A program made the translations under genes and the position numbers. Shown piece after piece: positions 27,515 through 35,134 of a stretch of DNA of 45,435 nt. Source of the DNA: Prevotella pallens ATCC 700821 (GTDB taxonomy: Bacteria; Bacteroidota; Bacteroidia; Bacteroidales; Bacteroidaceae); the NCBI RefSeq assembly GCF_000220255.1, contig NZ_GL982513.1:1516225-1561659 (forward strand), written 5' to 3'. Under the pieces are notes generated by a model. It saw only the letters and a program-made list of their open reading frames with translations, did not search any database and was not told where the DNA came from. Numbering within the stretch: the first letter of the stretch is position 1; each line of letters starts with the position of its first letter.

Positions 27515-28414
27515 TTAATCTTTTTCCAAAATACGTTTAAAGGCTATTGGAATTTGTGTACTAAACTCCATAGGCTGATGGGTTATGGGGTGATAAAAGC
27601 AAAGAATATAAGCGTGCAAACATAAGCGATTTATTGGATCGTCGCCATTACCGTATTTAGAATCGCCACACACTGGGTGCCCGATGTCGGCCGCATGAAC
27701 ACGTATTTGGTTTTTACGTCCAGTCTCTAAGGTAAATTCAACCAACGAATGCGTATCAGTAGTTTTTAGAACATGGAAATGTGTAACCGCATACTTTCCA
27801 CCATTGTCTATGGGCGAACTATATGTAACATACATCTTGTTATCTTTTAACCAATTAGCTATCGTTCCGCCTTCGGTGTTTATTTTACCGCTAAGTATAG
27901 CAATATAACGCCTATCATAAACCATATTGTGCCATTCGTGTTCAAGAATTTGCCTTGTTTCCATATCTTTAGCATAAATGAGCAATCCAGATGTTTCACG
28001 ATCGAGACGATGCACTACGTGTGCAGTACATTTCTGACGAGAGCGTTTGAAATAGTTGTCGAGTATAGTTTTTACATTTAGCGATGACTTCCCAACTCCC
28101 ATAGATAGTATTCCGTGCGCCTTTTCTACTACTACTAAATATCTGTCTTCGTAAACTAACTTTACGTATTTACTTTGAAATTGGTCGTTCTTCTTCGTTG
28201 TGCTTACAAACACTTTATCGCCTTTGTGCAAAGCAAAATCGAACTGCGTTACAATTCTGTTATTCACTTTTATACCACGATTTTGTAAAGTGGCTTTTGT
28301 TTTAGACTTACTTTGCTTTACATTCTCTAATAGCCATTCCAATAAAGGTGCATCGTTTTGTACCTTTATTTGCACATATTTATCTTTCTTTTTATATGGA
28401 TTATCTTTCTTCAT
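27515..28414 (-). CDS. RluA-family rRNA/tRNA pseudouridine synthase
   Basis: The 299-residue enzyme isomerises specific uridines in RNA. The N-terminal part (about residues 20-80) looks like an S4-type RNA-binding region (LLEWLLENVKQSKSKTKATLQNRGIKVN). The catalytic motif VVHRLDRETSGLLIYAK holds the active-site aspartate (HRLDRETSG), followed by Y-ILSG and the C-terminal RKNQIRVHAADIGHPVCGD. Whether its target is 23S rRNA (RluD/RluC-like) or tRNA cannot be decided. It is the last gene of the aguA-aguB-acetyltransferase run, 16 nt after the preceding stop. Confidence 0.9.
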   Translation of the reverse strand: MKKDNPYKKKDKYVQIKVQNDAPLLEWLLENVKQSKSKTKATLQNRGIKVNNRIVTQFDFALHKGDKVFVSTTKKNDQFQSKYVKLVYEDRYLVVVEKAHGILSMGVGKSSLNVKTILDNYFKRSRQKCTAHVVHRLDRETSGLLIYAKDMETRQILEHEWHNMVYDRRYIAILSGKINTEGGTIANWLKDNKMYVTYSSPIDNGGKYAVTHFHVLKTTDTHSLVEFTLETGRKNQIRVHAADIGHPVCGDSKYGNGDDPINRLCLHAYILCFYHPITHQPMEFSTQIPIAFKRILEKD

Positions 28415-28430
28415 TCTGCACGTAGCTTTC

Positions 28431-29498
28431 TTATTTAACGTCTATTCTCTTTATTACTCTACACGGATTTCCAACAGCTACAACATTGTCTGGAATATTC
28501 TTTGTTACTACCGAGCCAGCACCAATCACAACATTATTACCTATGGTAACACCAGGAAGAACTATAACATTGCCACCAATCCAAACATTATTACCTACCT
28601 TAATTGGATACGCATATTGTATTTCAGCATTTCTTTCATCTGGGTCTATAGCATGACCCACTGTATAGAATGCGCAATTAGGAGCAATGAATACATTGTC
28701 GCCAAATGTTACCTTTGCTTCGTCCAATATAACAAGGTTGGTATTAGCAAAGAACTTCTCTCCTATTTCTATATTGAAACCATAGTCGCAAAAGAACGGC
28801 TGAATTATTTTAAATCTATTTCCAGTCTTACCCAACAGTTTCCTTAACCGTTCGGTGCGTTCTTCTCTTTTAGATGGTGATAGATGGTTTAAGTAAAAGC
28901 ACTCTTCTTCGCACTCGCTCAGCCCCTTTAACACCTCAGGATCTAATGCGTTGTAAGGCAATCCTTGTTCTTGTTTCTCTCTTTCTGTCATATTTCTTGT
29001 GCTGTTATCAATAGTCTTTTGGAAAGCCAATCGTGGTTCGCCATTCTCTAAATGTATTACGCCACAATACGTAAAGCCTAACTTCTGTAAACCTTTGCGC
29101 ATTATAAAATTCTCTTCGTGCGTATCTATTCGGATATTCTTTACCTTCTGAAAGCAATATTCTATAACAATAGATAGAATGCCATGAACGTTTGGAACTG
29201 ATGCAATGCGGTGAATTGTGCCATAATGTTCGTTGTTTAACCAGCCTTTTCCTTCTATTTCCAGATAAGTTGAATCTACTCCTTCTATAAAAGCAAAGGT
29301 AGCTATAGGAGAGCCTTCGTCTGACAAAACAAGATAGCTATTTTCTTTCTCTATATCCATTTTTATTTGTTCGTCAGAAGGGTGTAATTTCCCCCACTGA
29401 TGCGAATTACCTGATGCTATCATTTTTTCTCTACCATGTTGTATTATTGATAGCACAATGGGCATATCGGTTAAGGTAGCTTTTCTTATCGTTGCCAT
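28431..29498 (-). CDS. GNAT acetyltransferase fused to a maltose O-acetyltransferase-like (LbH) domain
   Basis: This 355-residue protein is two enzymes in one chain. Residues 1-165 are a GNAT N-acetyltransferase (MATIRKATLTDMPIVLSII start, IASVPNVHGILSIVIEYC acetyl-CoA region, FIMRKGLQKLGF). From Met170 (MTEREKQEQGLPYN) on, it is a Mac/NodL-type sugar O-acetyltransferase with left-handed beta-helix hexapeptide repeats (VTFGDNVFIAPNC to VVIGAGSVVTKNIPDNVVAVGNP) and catalytic-type His282 (YTVGHAIDPDERN). Each half is near full length. It lies 14 nt after aguB. The GNAT half could act on putrescine made by AguAB (inference), but its substrate is unknown. A separate product starting at Met170 is possible. 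Confidence 0.85.
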   Translation of the reverse strand: MATIRKATLTDMPIVLSIIQHGREKMIASGNSHQWGKLHPSDEQIKMDIEKENSYLVLSDEGSPIATFAFIEGVDSTYLEIEGKGWLNNEHYGTIHRIASVPNVHGILSIVIEYCFQKVKNIRIDTHEENFIMRKGLQKLGFTYCGVIHLENGEPRLAFQKTIDNSTRNMTEREKQEQGLPYNALDPEVLKGLSECEEECFYLNHLSPSKREERTERLRKLLGKTGNRFKIIQPFFCDYGFNIEIGEKFFANTNLVILDEAKVTFGDNVFIAPNCAFYTVGHAIDPDERNAEIQYAYPIKVGNNVWIGGNVIVLPGVTIGNNVVIGAGSVVTKNIPDNVVAVGNPCRVIKRIDVK

Positions 29499-29512
29499 TC
29501 TTTTCTGTTATT

Positions 29513-30397
29513 TTAGTCGATAAAACGTTTTGTGATATCGCCATAATTGTCTATGCGTCTATCTCGCAGAAATGGCCACCAGCGTCGTACGTTCTCACTC
29601 CGTTCAAGGTCTATATTCACAATAATACTTTCCTCGTCGTCTGTACAGGCTTGATAATGTAACTCTCCTTGTGGACCAGCTACGAAGCTACTGCCCCAAA
29701 ACTGTATTCCATTAGTTTGGTGGCTTGGATCTGGCTCATGTCCTACCCTATTTACAGCTACCACTGGTAAACCGTTTGCCACAGCATGTCCACGCATTAC
29801 TGTGGTCCATGCTTCGCGTTGGCGTTGTTGTTCTTCTTCGCTATCGCTACTTTCATAACCTATTGCAGTTGGATAAATTAAGATTTCTGCTCCTTGTAAA
29901 GCCATTAGTCTTGCTGCTTCGGGATACCACTGATCCCAACAAACAAGTATTCCTAATCGTCCAACGCTCGTATTGATTGGCTTAAAACCTATATCGCCTG
30001 GCGTGAAATAGAACTTTTCGTAATAAGCTGGGTCGTCTGGAATGTGCATCTTTCTATATTTTCCTGCTATGGTTCCATCTTTTTCAAATACAACTGCAGT
30101 GTTATGATATAGACCTGCTGCACGTTTTTCGAATAATGAAGTTACAAGCACTATTCCGCATTCTTTTGCTACTGCACCATAAAGTTCTGTTGATGGACCT
30201 GGAATAGTTTCGGCAAGATTAAAGTTGTCTACGTCTTCCACTTGACAGAAGTAGAGCGAGTTGTGCAGTTCTTGTAAAACAACAAGTTCTGCTCCGCGTT
30301 TGGCTAAGTCTTTAATGCCTTCTATAAGGTTCTCTATATTCTTTTCTGTGTCAGCTGTGTTGTGCAACTGCAACATTCCTATTTTCAATTCTCGCAT
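29513..30397 (-). CDS. aguB: N-carbamoylputrescine amidase
   Basis: The 294-residue nitrilase-superfamily enzyme hydrolyses N-carbamoylputrescine to putrescine, CO2 and ammonia, the second step of the agmatine pathway. The catalytic triad is Glu43 (LQELHN), Lys116 (YRKMHIPDD) and Cys153 (ILVCWDQWYPEAAR). The CWDQWYPEAAR block and the IGYESSDSE stretch fit AguB. It follows aguA by 34 nt, which confirms the assignment. Confidence 0.95.
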   Translation of the reverse strand: MRELKIGMLQLHNTADTEKNIENLIEGIKDLAKRGAELVVLQELHNSLYFCQVEDVDNFNLAETIPGPSTELYGAVAKECGIVLVTSLFEKRAAGLYHNTAVVFEKDGTIAGKYRKMHIPDDPAYYEKFYFTPGDIGFKPINTSVGRLGILVCWDQWYPEAARLMALQGAEILIYPTAIGYESSDSEEEQQRQREAWTTVMRGHAVANGLPVVAVNRVGHEPDPSHQTNGIQFWGSSFVAGPQGELHYQACTDDEESIIVNIDLERSENVRRWWPFLRDRRIDNYGDITKRFID

Positions 30398-30431
30398 AAT
30401 ATTTCCGTTTTGAGGGGGACTAAAATGTTTC

Positions 30432-31502
30432 TTATAAGATTCCTTCAGGGAACTGCATTGTTAGACAATGAATAGACCCGTGTTGGCGTATAATGGTTTG
30501 TGAATTTACGCCAATTATATCGTAATTAGGGAAAGCTAACTGTATTATATTTAAAGCCTGCTTGTCGTTTTCTGGCTGGTTGTAGGTAGGAACAATTACT
30601 GCTCCATTAAGTATTAAGAAGTTTGCATAGGTAGCGGGCAGTCTTTCGCCTTCATCGTAAATAGCATCGGGCAAAGGTAGCTTATACAAGTTGTAGGGTT
30701 TCCCATCTAAGGTTCTAAACGATTGCACTTGGTCTTCGAGAGCCTTTAAATCGTTATAGTGCGAATCGTTCACGTTATCGGTACCTATATAGAGCAATGT
30801 GTCGTTTGGCGCACAACGAAATATGGTATCAATGTGCCCATCTGTGTCGTCGCCTTGCAACTCTCCATGTTCTATCCATACTATGCGCTGCACATCTGGA
30901 AAAACTTCGAGTAAACGCTTTTCTATATTCTCTTGTGTTAAGGGCTGATTTCTATGTGGTGCATTCAGACACGAGGTTGTGGTGAACAACGTATGTTTAC
31001 CATCGCTCTCTATTGAGCCTCCTTCCAAAACAAAGTCTTTATGGTTTTCTAATGTGCCATTGAATGTTTCCATAAAATAAAGTTGTCTGTTTATGCTGTT
31101 ATCTTTATCTGACCGGAATTTCTCTCCCCAACCATTAAAACAAAAGTCTAACAAATGCGGACCTATTTTTGTTTCTGCATTCTCGGCTATAGGAAGCAAC
31201 GTAATAGGTGCAACATCTCTTGCCCACGTGTCGTTATTATCGCATTGACGAAATATAATTTGATGAATTTGTTCTGCTCTCAAATGTTTCGCAAGCAGTT
31301 CTTTTACTTCTTCAGCATATTGTGCTACTATGAGCAACTTCTCGTATTGTGTTATAACATCAGCAAGTTCAATATAAGTTGCTGTTATCTCTTCCAAATA
31401 GGGTTGCCAATCTGTTTCTTTATGTGGCCATATTAGCATTATGCCACTTTGCTTTTCCCATTCTGCAGGAAGTCTAAAAGAATATTTGTTCAATGTGTTC
31501 AC
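30432..31502 (-). CDS. aguA: Agmatine deiminase
   Basis: The 356-residue guanidino-group-modifying enzyme hydrolyses agmatine to N-carbamoylputrescine and ammonia. Motifs include the N-terminal RLPAEWEKQSGIMLIWPHKETDW, the substrate-site NDTWARDVAPI, VLEGGSIESDGKHTLF, HGELQGDDTDGHIDT with the active-site His/Asp pair, and the C-terminal catalytic Cys346 in GSIHCLTMQFPEG. The length is typical. It is the first gene of the polyamine run and is preceded by a good promoter at 31573-31603. Confidence 0.95.
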   Translation of the reverse strand: MNTLNKYSFRLPAEWEKQSGIMLIWPHKETDWQPYLEEITATYIELADVITQYEKLLIVAQYAEEVKELLAKHLRAEQIHQIIFRQCDNNDTWARDVAPITLLPIAENAETKIGPHLLDFCFNGWGEKFRSDKDNSINRQLYFMETFNGTLENHKDFVLEGGSIESDGKHTLFTTTSCLNAPHRNQPLTQENIEKRLLEVFPDVQRIVWIEHGELQGDDTDGHIDTIFRCAPNDTLLYIGTDNVNDSHYNDLKALEDQVQSFRTLDGKPYNLYKLPLPDAIYDEGERLPATYANFLILNGAVIVPTYNQPENDKQALNIIQLAFPNYDIIGVNSQTIIRQHGSIHCLTMQFPEGIL

Positions 31503-31572
31503 GCTTTAATAAAAGTTATTTGCCATTATCGAATAATACCTTTATCTTATGAAATAGGCAATTTGTTTACTG

Positions 31573-31603
31573 CAAAGATACGACAACATAAAATCGTGAA
31601 CAA
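31573..31603 (-). promoter_or_regulatory. Promoter of the aguA operon
   Basis: On the minus strand a TTG element (31601-31603), a 20-nt spacer and TATCTTTG (31573-31580) match the Bacteroidetes consensus. The predicted leader before the aguA ATG is about 65 nt. Confidence 0.7.
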
Positions 31604-31868
31604 GTTTTTTTATAAATTTATTCGCTTAACCATCTTTTTAAGTTCCTCACCTCTCATTATGTATTTTTGCATTGCTATTATTGCGCTTCTATTGTTAGCC
31701 CTACTATTTTCAACTGTTTATGTAGGAAATTGCTCTTAAATGGCTTGCACAGAAACACAGCACTACGATGATGCTATAGCTTTCTCATAGCTTTCTTCTG
31801 CTTCTTACATATCTCTGTTGTCTTTTTATGGGCAATAAACGTTATTACATTACGCGTTGTAGAGTTTT

Positions 31869-31948
31869 ATTTACACGTAAATAAAGTTTTACTTACACGT
31901 AAGTAGAGTTTTACTTACACGTAAATAAAGTTTTACTTACGTGTAAGT
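31869..31948. repeat. Second 22-bp-period palindrome array (ACTTAC-NN-GTAAGT type)
   Basis: Four 14-bp palindromes start at 31869 (ATTTACACGTAAAT), 31891 (ACTTACACGTAAGT), 31913 (ACTTACACGTAAAT) and 31935 (ACTTACGTGTAAGT), exactly 22 bp apart and separated by 8-nt spacers AAAGTTTT or AGAGTTTT. A weaker unit (TTACGCGTTG) lies at 31850-31859. In three of four units the second and thirteenth bases pair (T/A or C/G), as if symmetry were kept. The sequence is unrelated to the AGATATCT arrays but has the same period. Confidence 0.9.
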
Positions 31949-32114
31949 AATAACACTTTACCAGTATTGCACTAACAGAACATACGTATATAAATTGTAT
32001 AGAACACGTGAGAGAATTGCAGCAAACACTATACACAGAGGTAATTTATAAGGTTGGCACAACACAAAATGTGTGCAGACAATGAAGATACAAGAGTGTT
32101 TTTTTGGCAGGCAA

Positions 32115-32828
32115 TTACTCATTGCCATTTATCCAACCATTCTGTATATATTTCGGATTTACAGAAAACTCTCCTGCGCCTATATCAAGGTCGCCACTGT
32201 TGGGTATTCTGTATTGTCCCCATGCACAAGGTTTGCTCTTCTTTGTTTTGTAGCTTTGCCATGTTCCCGAATAAAGATTGTTGCAATACGAATCGGAATA
32301 ATCGTCAATATCATCGTATTTAATTGTTCTATCATTGGTTTCAAACCAAAAGAACAATAAATAACCAGAGAAAATTCCGCTTCCTTTCTCAGTAAGTTTT
32401 TCGTTGAACTTATATCTTGCTATTGTACAACCACGCCGTTTGAATTTACCTCGCATCGAATCGTCAATACTATATGTTGGTTCAGTGAATACTCTGTTTT
32501 CTATTATAGTTATTTTCCCCGTGAAACGGCATTTATTTCCTTTTACAGCAGAATGTCCACTAACATTATATTGTAGGTTATTTGCTTTATACACTTGTTG
32601 TATTTCAATCGTGAGTTTCTGATAATTAGTACCAATAAAACCAACATAATGCACTCGTTTATCTGCAAGTATCTCCGAAAAGTCTGCATTAACAGTTGTA
32701 GCTTTAGTCTCTTCAATTTGCGCCAATATCCACTTTGGTACAATCGTAGTTCTGTTACTTGCCAAACAATCTACGAAATACAGTGTTAGCAGTGCTATTA
32801 CGCCTAAAGTGTTTAATAACCGTCTCAT
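32115..32828 (-). CDS. Secreted protein of unknown function
   Basis: The protein has 237 residues from the ATG at 32828. A longer reading would need a GTG at 32864; the ATG start fits the signal peptide MRRLLNTLGVIALLTLYFVDCLAS. The mature part has a beta-rich look (VHYVGFIGTNYQKLTIEIQQVYK) and a C-terminal region with several cysteines and aromatic residues (KPCAWGQYRIP). No domain is recognised. It is the last gene of the TonB-barrel/membrane protein/winged-helix/S41 run, 51 nt after the protease stop. A small palindrome (CTACAC-CT-GTGTAG, 32864-32877) lies in that gap. Confidence 0.6.
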   Translation of the reverse strand: MRRLLNTLGVIALLTLYFVDCLASNRTTIVPKWILAQIEETKATTVNADFSEILADKRVHYVGFIGTNYQKLTIEIQQVYKANNLQYNVSGHSAVKGNKCRFTGKITIIENRVFTEPTYSIDDSMRGKFKRRGCTIARYKFNEKLTEKGSGIFSGYLLFFWFETNDRTIKYDDIDDYSDSYCNNLYSGTWQSYKTKKSKPCAWGQYRIPNSGDLDIGAGEFSVNPKYIQNGWINGNE

Positions 32829-32879
32829 AGTTTTCCTAACAATCGTTTCTGTTTTCTTACACACTACACCTGTGTAGCA

Positions 32880-34208
32880 CTAATATGAAATCTTCTTCAA
32901 TACAGATTCTAAAGCTTTGCTGCTTTCAACATTTATATCGGGCAACGCACCGTGTATATTGTTCTCATCGGCTCCGAAAAGCCAAAAACGTTTGAAAGAA
33001 ATGCTGAGTTGTAATTTGGAATGTGGCAATGCATAACCCACCACATCGCCATAGGAAATATTCATTCCACCTGCTTCTTCGCCTACAAGTGTACCTATGC
33101 TGAAAGCCTTAACAGTCCAAGCAAAACTTGCTGCTGCTGAAAAAGAATGATGATTGACAAGTACCCATACTTTCCCGCTGAAGCGTTGCGCAGCATCGGC
33201 TTGCGGTTGGGTCATCTTATCAATTATATAGAAGTTTACTCCTTGTTCGTATTTTCGGCGTGCTAACCTTTGCGTAATTGGTGTTACCTTCGTCCAAACC
33301 TTTTCGTACTGCATAAATGGCGTTTTTGCAATGTATGAAAGTAAAGTATCACCTGCCATTGAAGTTCCTCCGCCATTATCTCGAATATCAATTATCAGGT
33401 TCTCAATATGGCGTGTATTCAAGTCTGCCACCATCTTACGGCATACATCTGCAAGTTCTTGCGCATTCATAAAGTGAGGAACAGTCATTAAAGCAGCTTT
33501 TTTATTGATAATGCGGTAACTCGCAAAATCATTCTGTGGTACTTCTTTCATACCACGTTTCATCTCCTTTTGCTTCTCTTCTAACGAAACGCTATACATC
33601 TTTCGGTTAACAATTTTGCCATTCTCAATGTATTGTATGTCATATTCAGCAGCATTATACAACATATAGAACCAAGCAAGAAACCCATTGTTCACATTTG
33701 TTAGCCTAAAGAAAGTCCGTTCACCTGACGCATAAGGTAGCATTTTTTCAATCATTTCCTTGCTGCTTACCCCATTAATAGAAACTATCTTCGCTCCTTC
33801 AGGAACGCCGAACAAGGTTCCGCGTGTAGTAATCGTAGAATCGTTGGCATCAACTGAAACCATTAAAGGAAAACGCGGCATATCTTTTTCGAAAGCATCT
33901 TTGTAAGGAAAGTAAAGTGCTGTATGTCCATCGCCAACGGCAGCCACTAAGGGTGCAACACTCCGATAGAAGTCGAGCGTGGTCAGACTATCTGGGAATG
34001 CTTGCTTGATGGTATTCGCTTGTGAAAGGAATGCGGTAGGTGTACACACAGAGAAAACATTGGGGTGCACCTCACACAACATATAAACTAAACTATCTAA
34101 GTCATCAATAGCTTGCTGTCTGCTCAGTTTCCCATTGTCTGTGTTACCAGCATTCATTGTGCCGATAAATGTTTGTACGAATGTAAGAATTAAGAAAAAA
34201 CGCTTCAT
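32880..34208 (-). CDS. Secreted S41-family (C-terminal-processing type) serine protease
   Basis: The 442-residue exported protein has a signal peptide (MKRFFLILTFVQTFIGTMNA). An N-terminal helical/PDZ-like region (about residues 30-210; GDGHTALYF, AKIVSINGVSSKEM) is followed by the S41 core: NLIIDIRDNGGGTSM near 275 and VLVNHHSFSAAASFAW near 355, where the serine of HSFS is the expected nucleophile, then GEEAGGMNISYGD. This resembles tricorn-like/CtpA-type peptidases of Bacteroidetes. The substrate is unknown. It lies 13 nt after the small winged-helix gene, in an apparent operon with a membrane protein and an outer-membrane barrel. Confidence 0.85.
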   Translation of the reverse strand: MKRFFLILTFVQTFIGTMNAGNTDNGKLSRQQAIDDLDSLVYMLCEVHPNVFSVCTPTAFLSQANTIKQAFPDSLTTLDFYRSVAPLVAAVGDGHTALYFPYKDAFEKDMPRFPLMVSVDANDSTITTRGTLFGVPEGAKIVSINGVSSKEMIEKMLPYASGERTFFRLTNVNNGFLAWFYMLYNAAEYDIQYIENGKIVNRKMYSVSLEEKQKEMKRGMKEVPQNDFASYRIINKKAALMTVPHFMNAQELADVCRKMVADLNTRHIENLIIDIRDNGGGTSMAGDTLLSYIAKTPFMQYEKVWTKVTPITQRLARRKYEQGVNFYIIDKMTQPQADAAQRFSGKVWVLVNHHSFSAAASFAWTVKAFSIGTLVGEEAGGMNISYGDVVGYALPHSKLQLSISFKRFWLFGADENNIHGALPDINVESSKALESVLKKISY

Positions 34209-34221
34209 TTCAATACTATCA

Positions 34222-34524
34222 TTATATGTTTAAATTCAAATACGACTTTAATGCCTGCACGTGGTTTGCCAATGCTTGTATTCCTTGTGGCGTTATACGG
34301 CAAACGGTTTGGGGAACTTTGCCCTTGTAGCCTTTCTTCACCTTTATATACTTCGCCTTTTCCAACTTGTCTATCTGCACACTTATGTTGCCCGATGTAG
34401 CCTTCGTGGTATTCTTTATGTAGGTGAAGTCGGCACTGTCGGCACTCATTAGTATCGACATAATTGCCAAACGCAATTCGTTGTTCAGCAAAGGGTCGAG
34501 GGGGAGGAAATCGTTATCTACCAT
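34222..34524 (-). CDS. Small winged-helix transcriptional regulator
   Basis: The 100-residue protein is essentially one winged-helix DNA-binding domain: LNNELRLAIMSILMSADSAD (helix 1), FTYIKNTTKATSGNISVQID (helices 2-3, recognition helix), then a wing with KAKYIKVKKGYKGKVPQTVCRITPQG. This is the HTH_34-type pattern, as in single-domain MarR/ArsR-like regulators. Its start overlaps the stop of the upstream membrane-protein gene by 11 nt, showing translational coupling. It probably controls its own operon together with the membrane partner; there is no ligand-binding domain, so any sensing would come from elsewhere (inference). Confidence 0.85.
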   Translation of the reverse strand: MVDNDFLPLDPLLNNELRLAIMSILMSADSADFTYIKNTTKATSGNISVQIDKLEKAKYIKVKKGYKGKVPQTVCRITPQGIQALANHVQALKSYLNLNI

Positions 34525-35134
34525 TGCTGAACTTTAAATATAAACCTGGAACTATCAGTGTGAACACGGCTGTAACGGCTATGCACAGCAATTCGTTCAC
34601 ACCCTGATTAACAAGTGAGAAGTAAGCACATATCGCACACGCCACCGCACCAATAATGGAGATGAACAAGCGATTCATCATCAATCCTGTAACGGCAACC
34701 GACAAGCCCATAAACAGAATGATGGTTGGCGTCATCGGTATGATTTGCCTTACGGAGATGCCGCCAAAGGTTATCGCACATATATTGATAGCCCACAAAA
34801 CAAACACCGATATTCCGAATACACCCCACATGTAGCCAATGGTACGGCTGACGATGGTGTCGGGAACAGACCAAGAACGGTTGAAATAGTACTGGTATAT
34901 GCCACCTATCAGCGACATCAATATCCAAAGCAAATGCCAACTGCCACCGCCTTCTCCCTTCGGTGTGTTCGTTATGAGCAACCAAATGATGAGTGAAGTA
35001 GATAATACCAATCCGCCCCAAACAAGCAACGGCTGTGCCGAAGCCTTGGCAACGTCTCTCCTACTCTGCTCTATCGTTCTCTCTATGAGTTTCAAACTCT
35101 CTGCTACTGTTAATTCTTTTTCTTTCATAATCAT
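34514..35134 (-). CDS. Membrane protein of unknown function, partner of the winged-helix regulator
   Basis: The 206-residue protein has a charged cytosolic N-terminus (about 35 residues, MKEKELTVAESLKLIERTIE) followed by five to six hydrophobic segments, from PLLVWGGLVLSTSLIIWLLI to LLCIAVTAVFTLIVPGLYL. No family is recognised with confidence. Its start forms an ATGA overlap with the upstream TonB-type gene, and its end overlaps the winged-helix gene by 11 nt. Membrane proteins coupled to one-domain winged-helix regulators often modulate them, but no such function can be proven here. Confidence 0.7.
   Translation of the reverse strand: MIMKEKELTVAESLKLIERTIEQSRRDVAKASAQPLLVWGGLVLSTSLIIWLLITNTPKGEGGGSWHLLWILMSLIGGIYQYYFNRSWSVPDTIVSRTIGYMWGVFGISVFVLWAINICAITFGGISVRQIIPMTPTIILFMGLSVAVTGLMMNRLFISIIGAVACAICAYFSLVNQGVNELLCIAVTAVFTLIVPGLYLKFSNGR

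Larger units (their letters stand above)
31503..32114. other. Intergenic region upstream of aguA with promoter and a second type of 22-bp array
   Basis: In these 612 nt I see the aguA promoter near 31573-31603 and the palindrome array at 31869-31948. The rest is AT-rich and no gene is supported; the plus-strand ORF at 31449-31739 runs antisense into aguA and across its promoter and looks like chance. Confidence 0.7.

Noticed and set aside
28200..28847. Plus-strand 215-codon ORF opposite the pseudouridine synthase and acetyltransferase genes
   Set aside because: It is antisense to two clear genes, is rich in Ser, Tyr and Ile as expected from AT-rich antisense DNA, and shows no domain.
31449..31739. 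Plus-strand 96-codon ORF at the start of aguA
   Set aside because: It overlaps the aguA 5' end and promoter in antisense and has the composition of translated AT-rich spacer.
32864..32877. Palindrome CTACAC-CT-GTGTAG as a further array unit
   Set aside because: It is a single copy with no 22-bp neighbour; it is probably a small intergenic hairpin.
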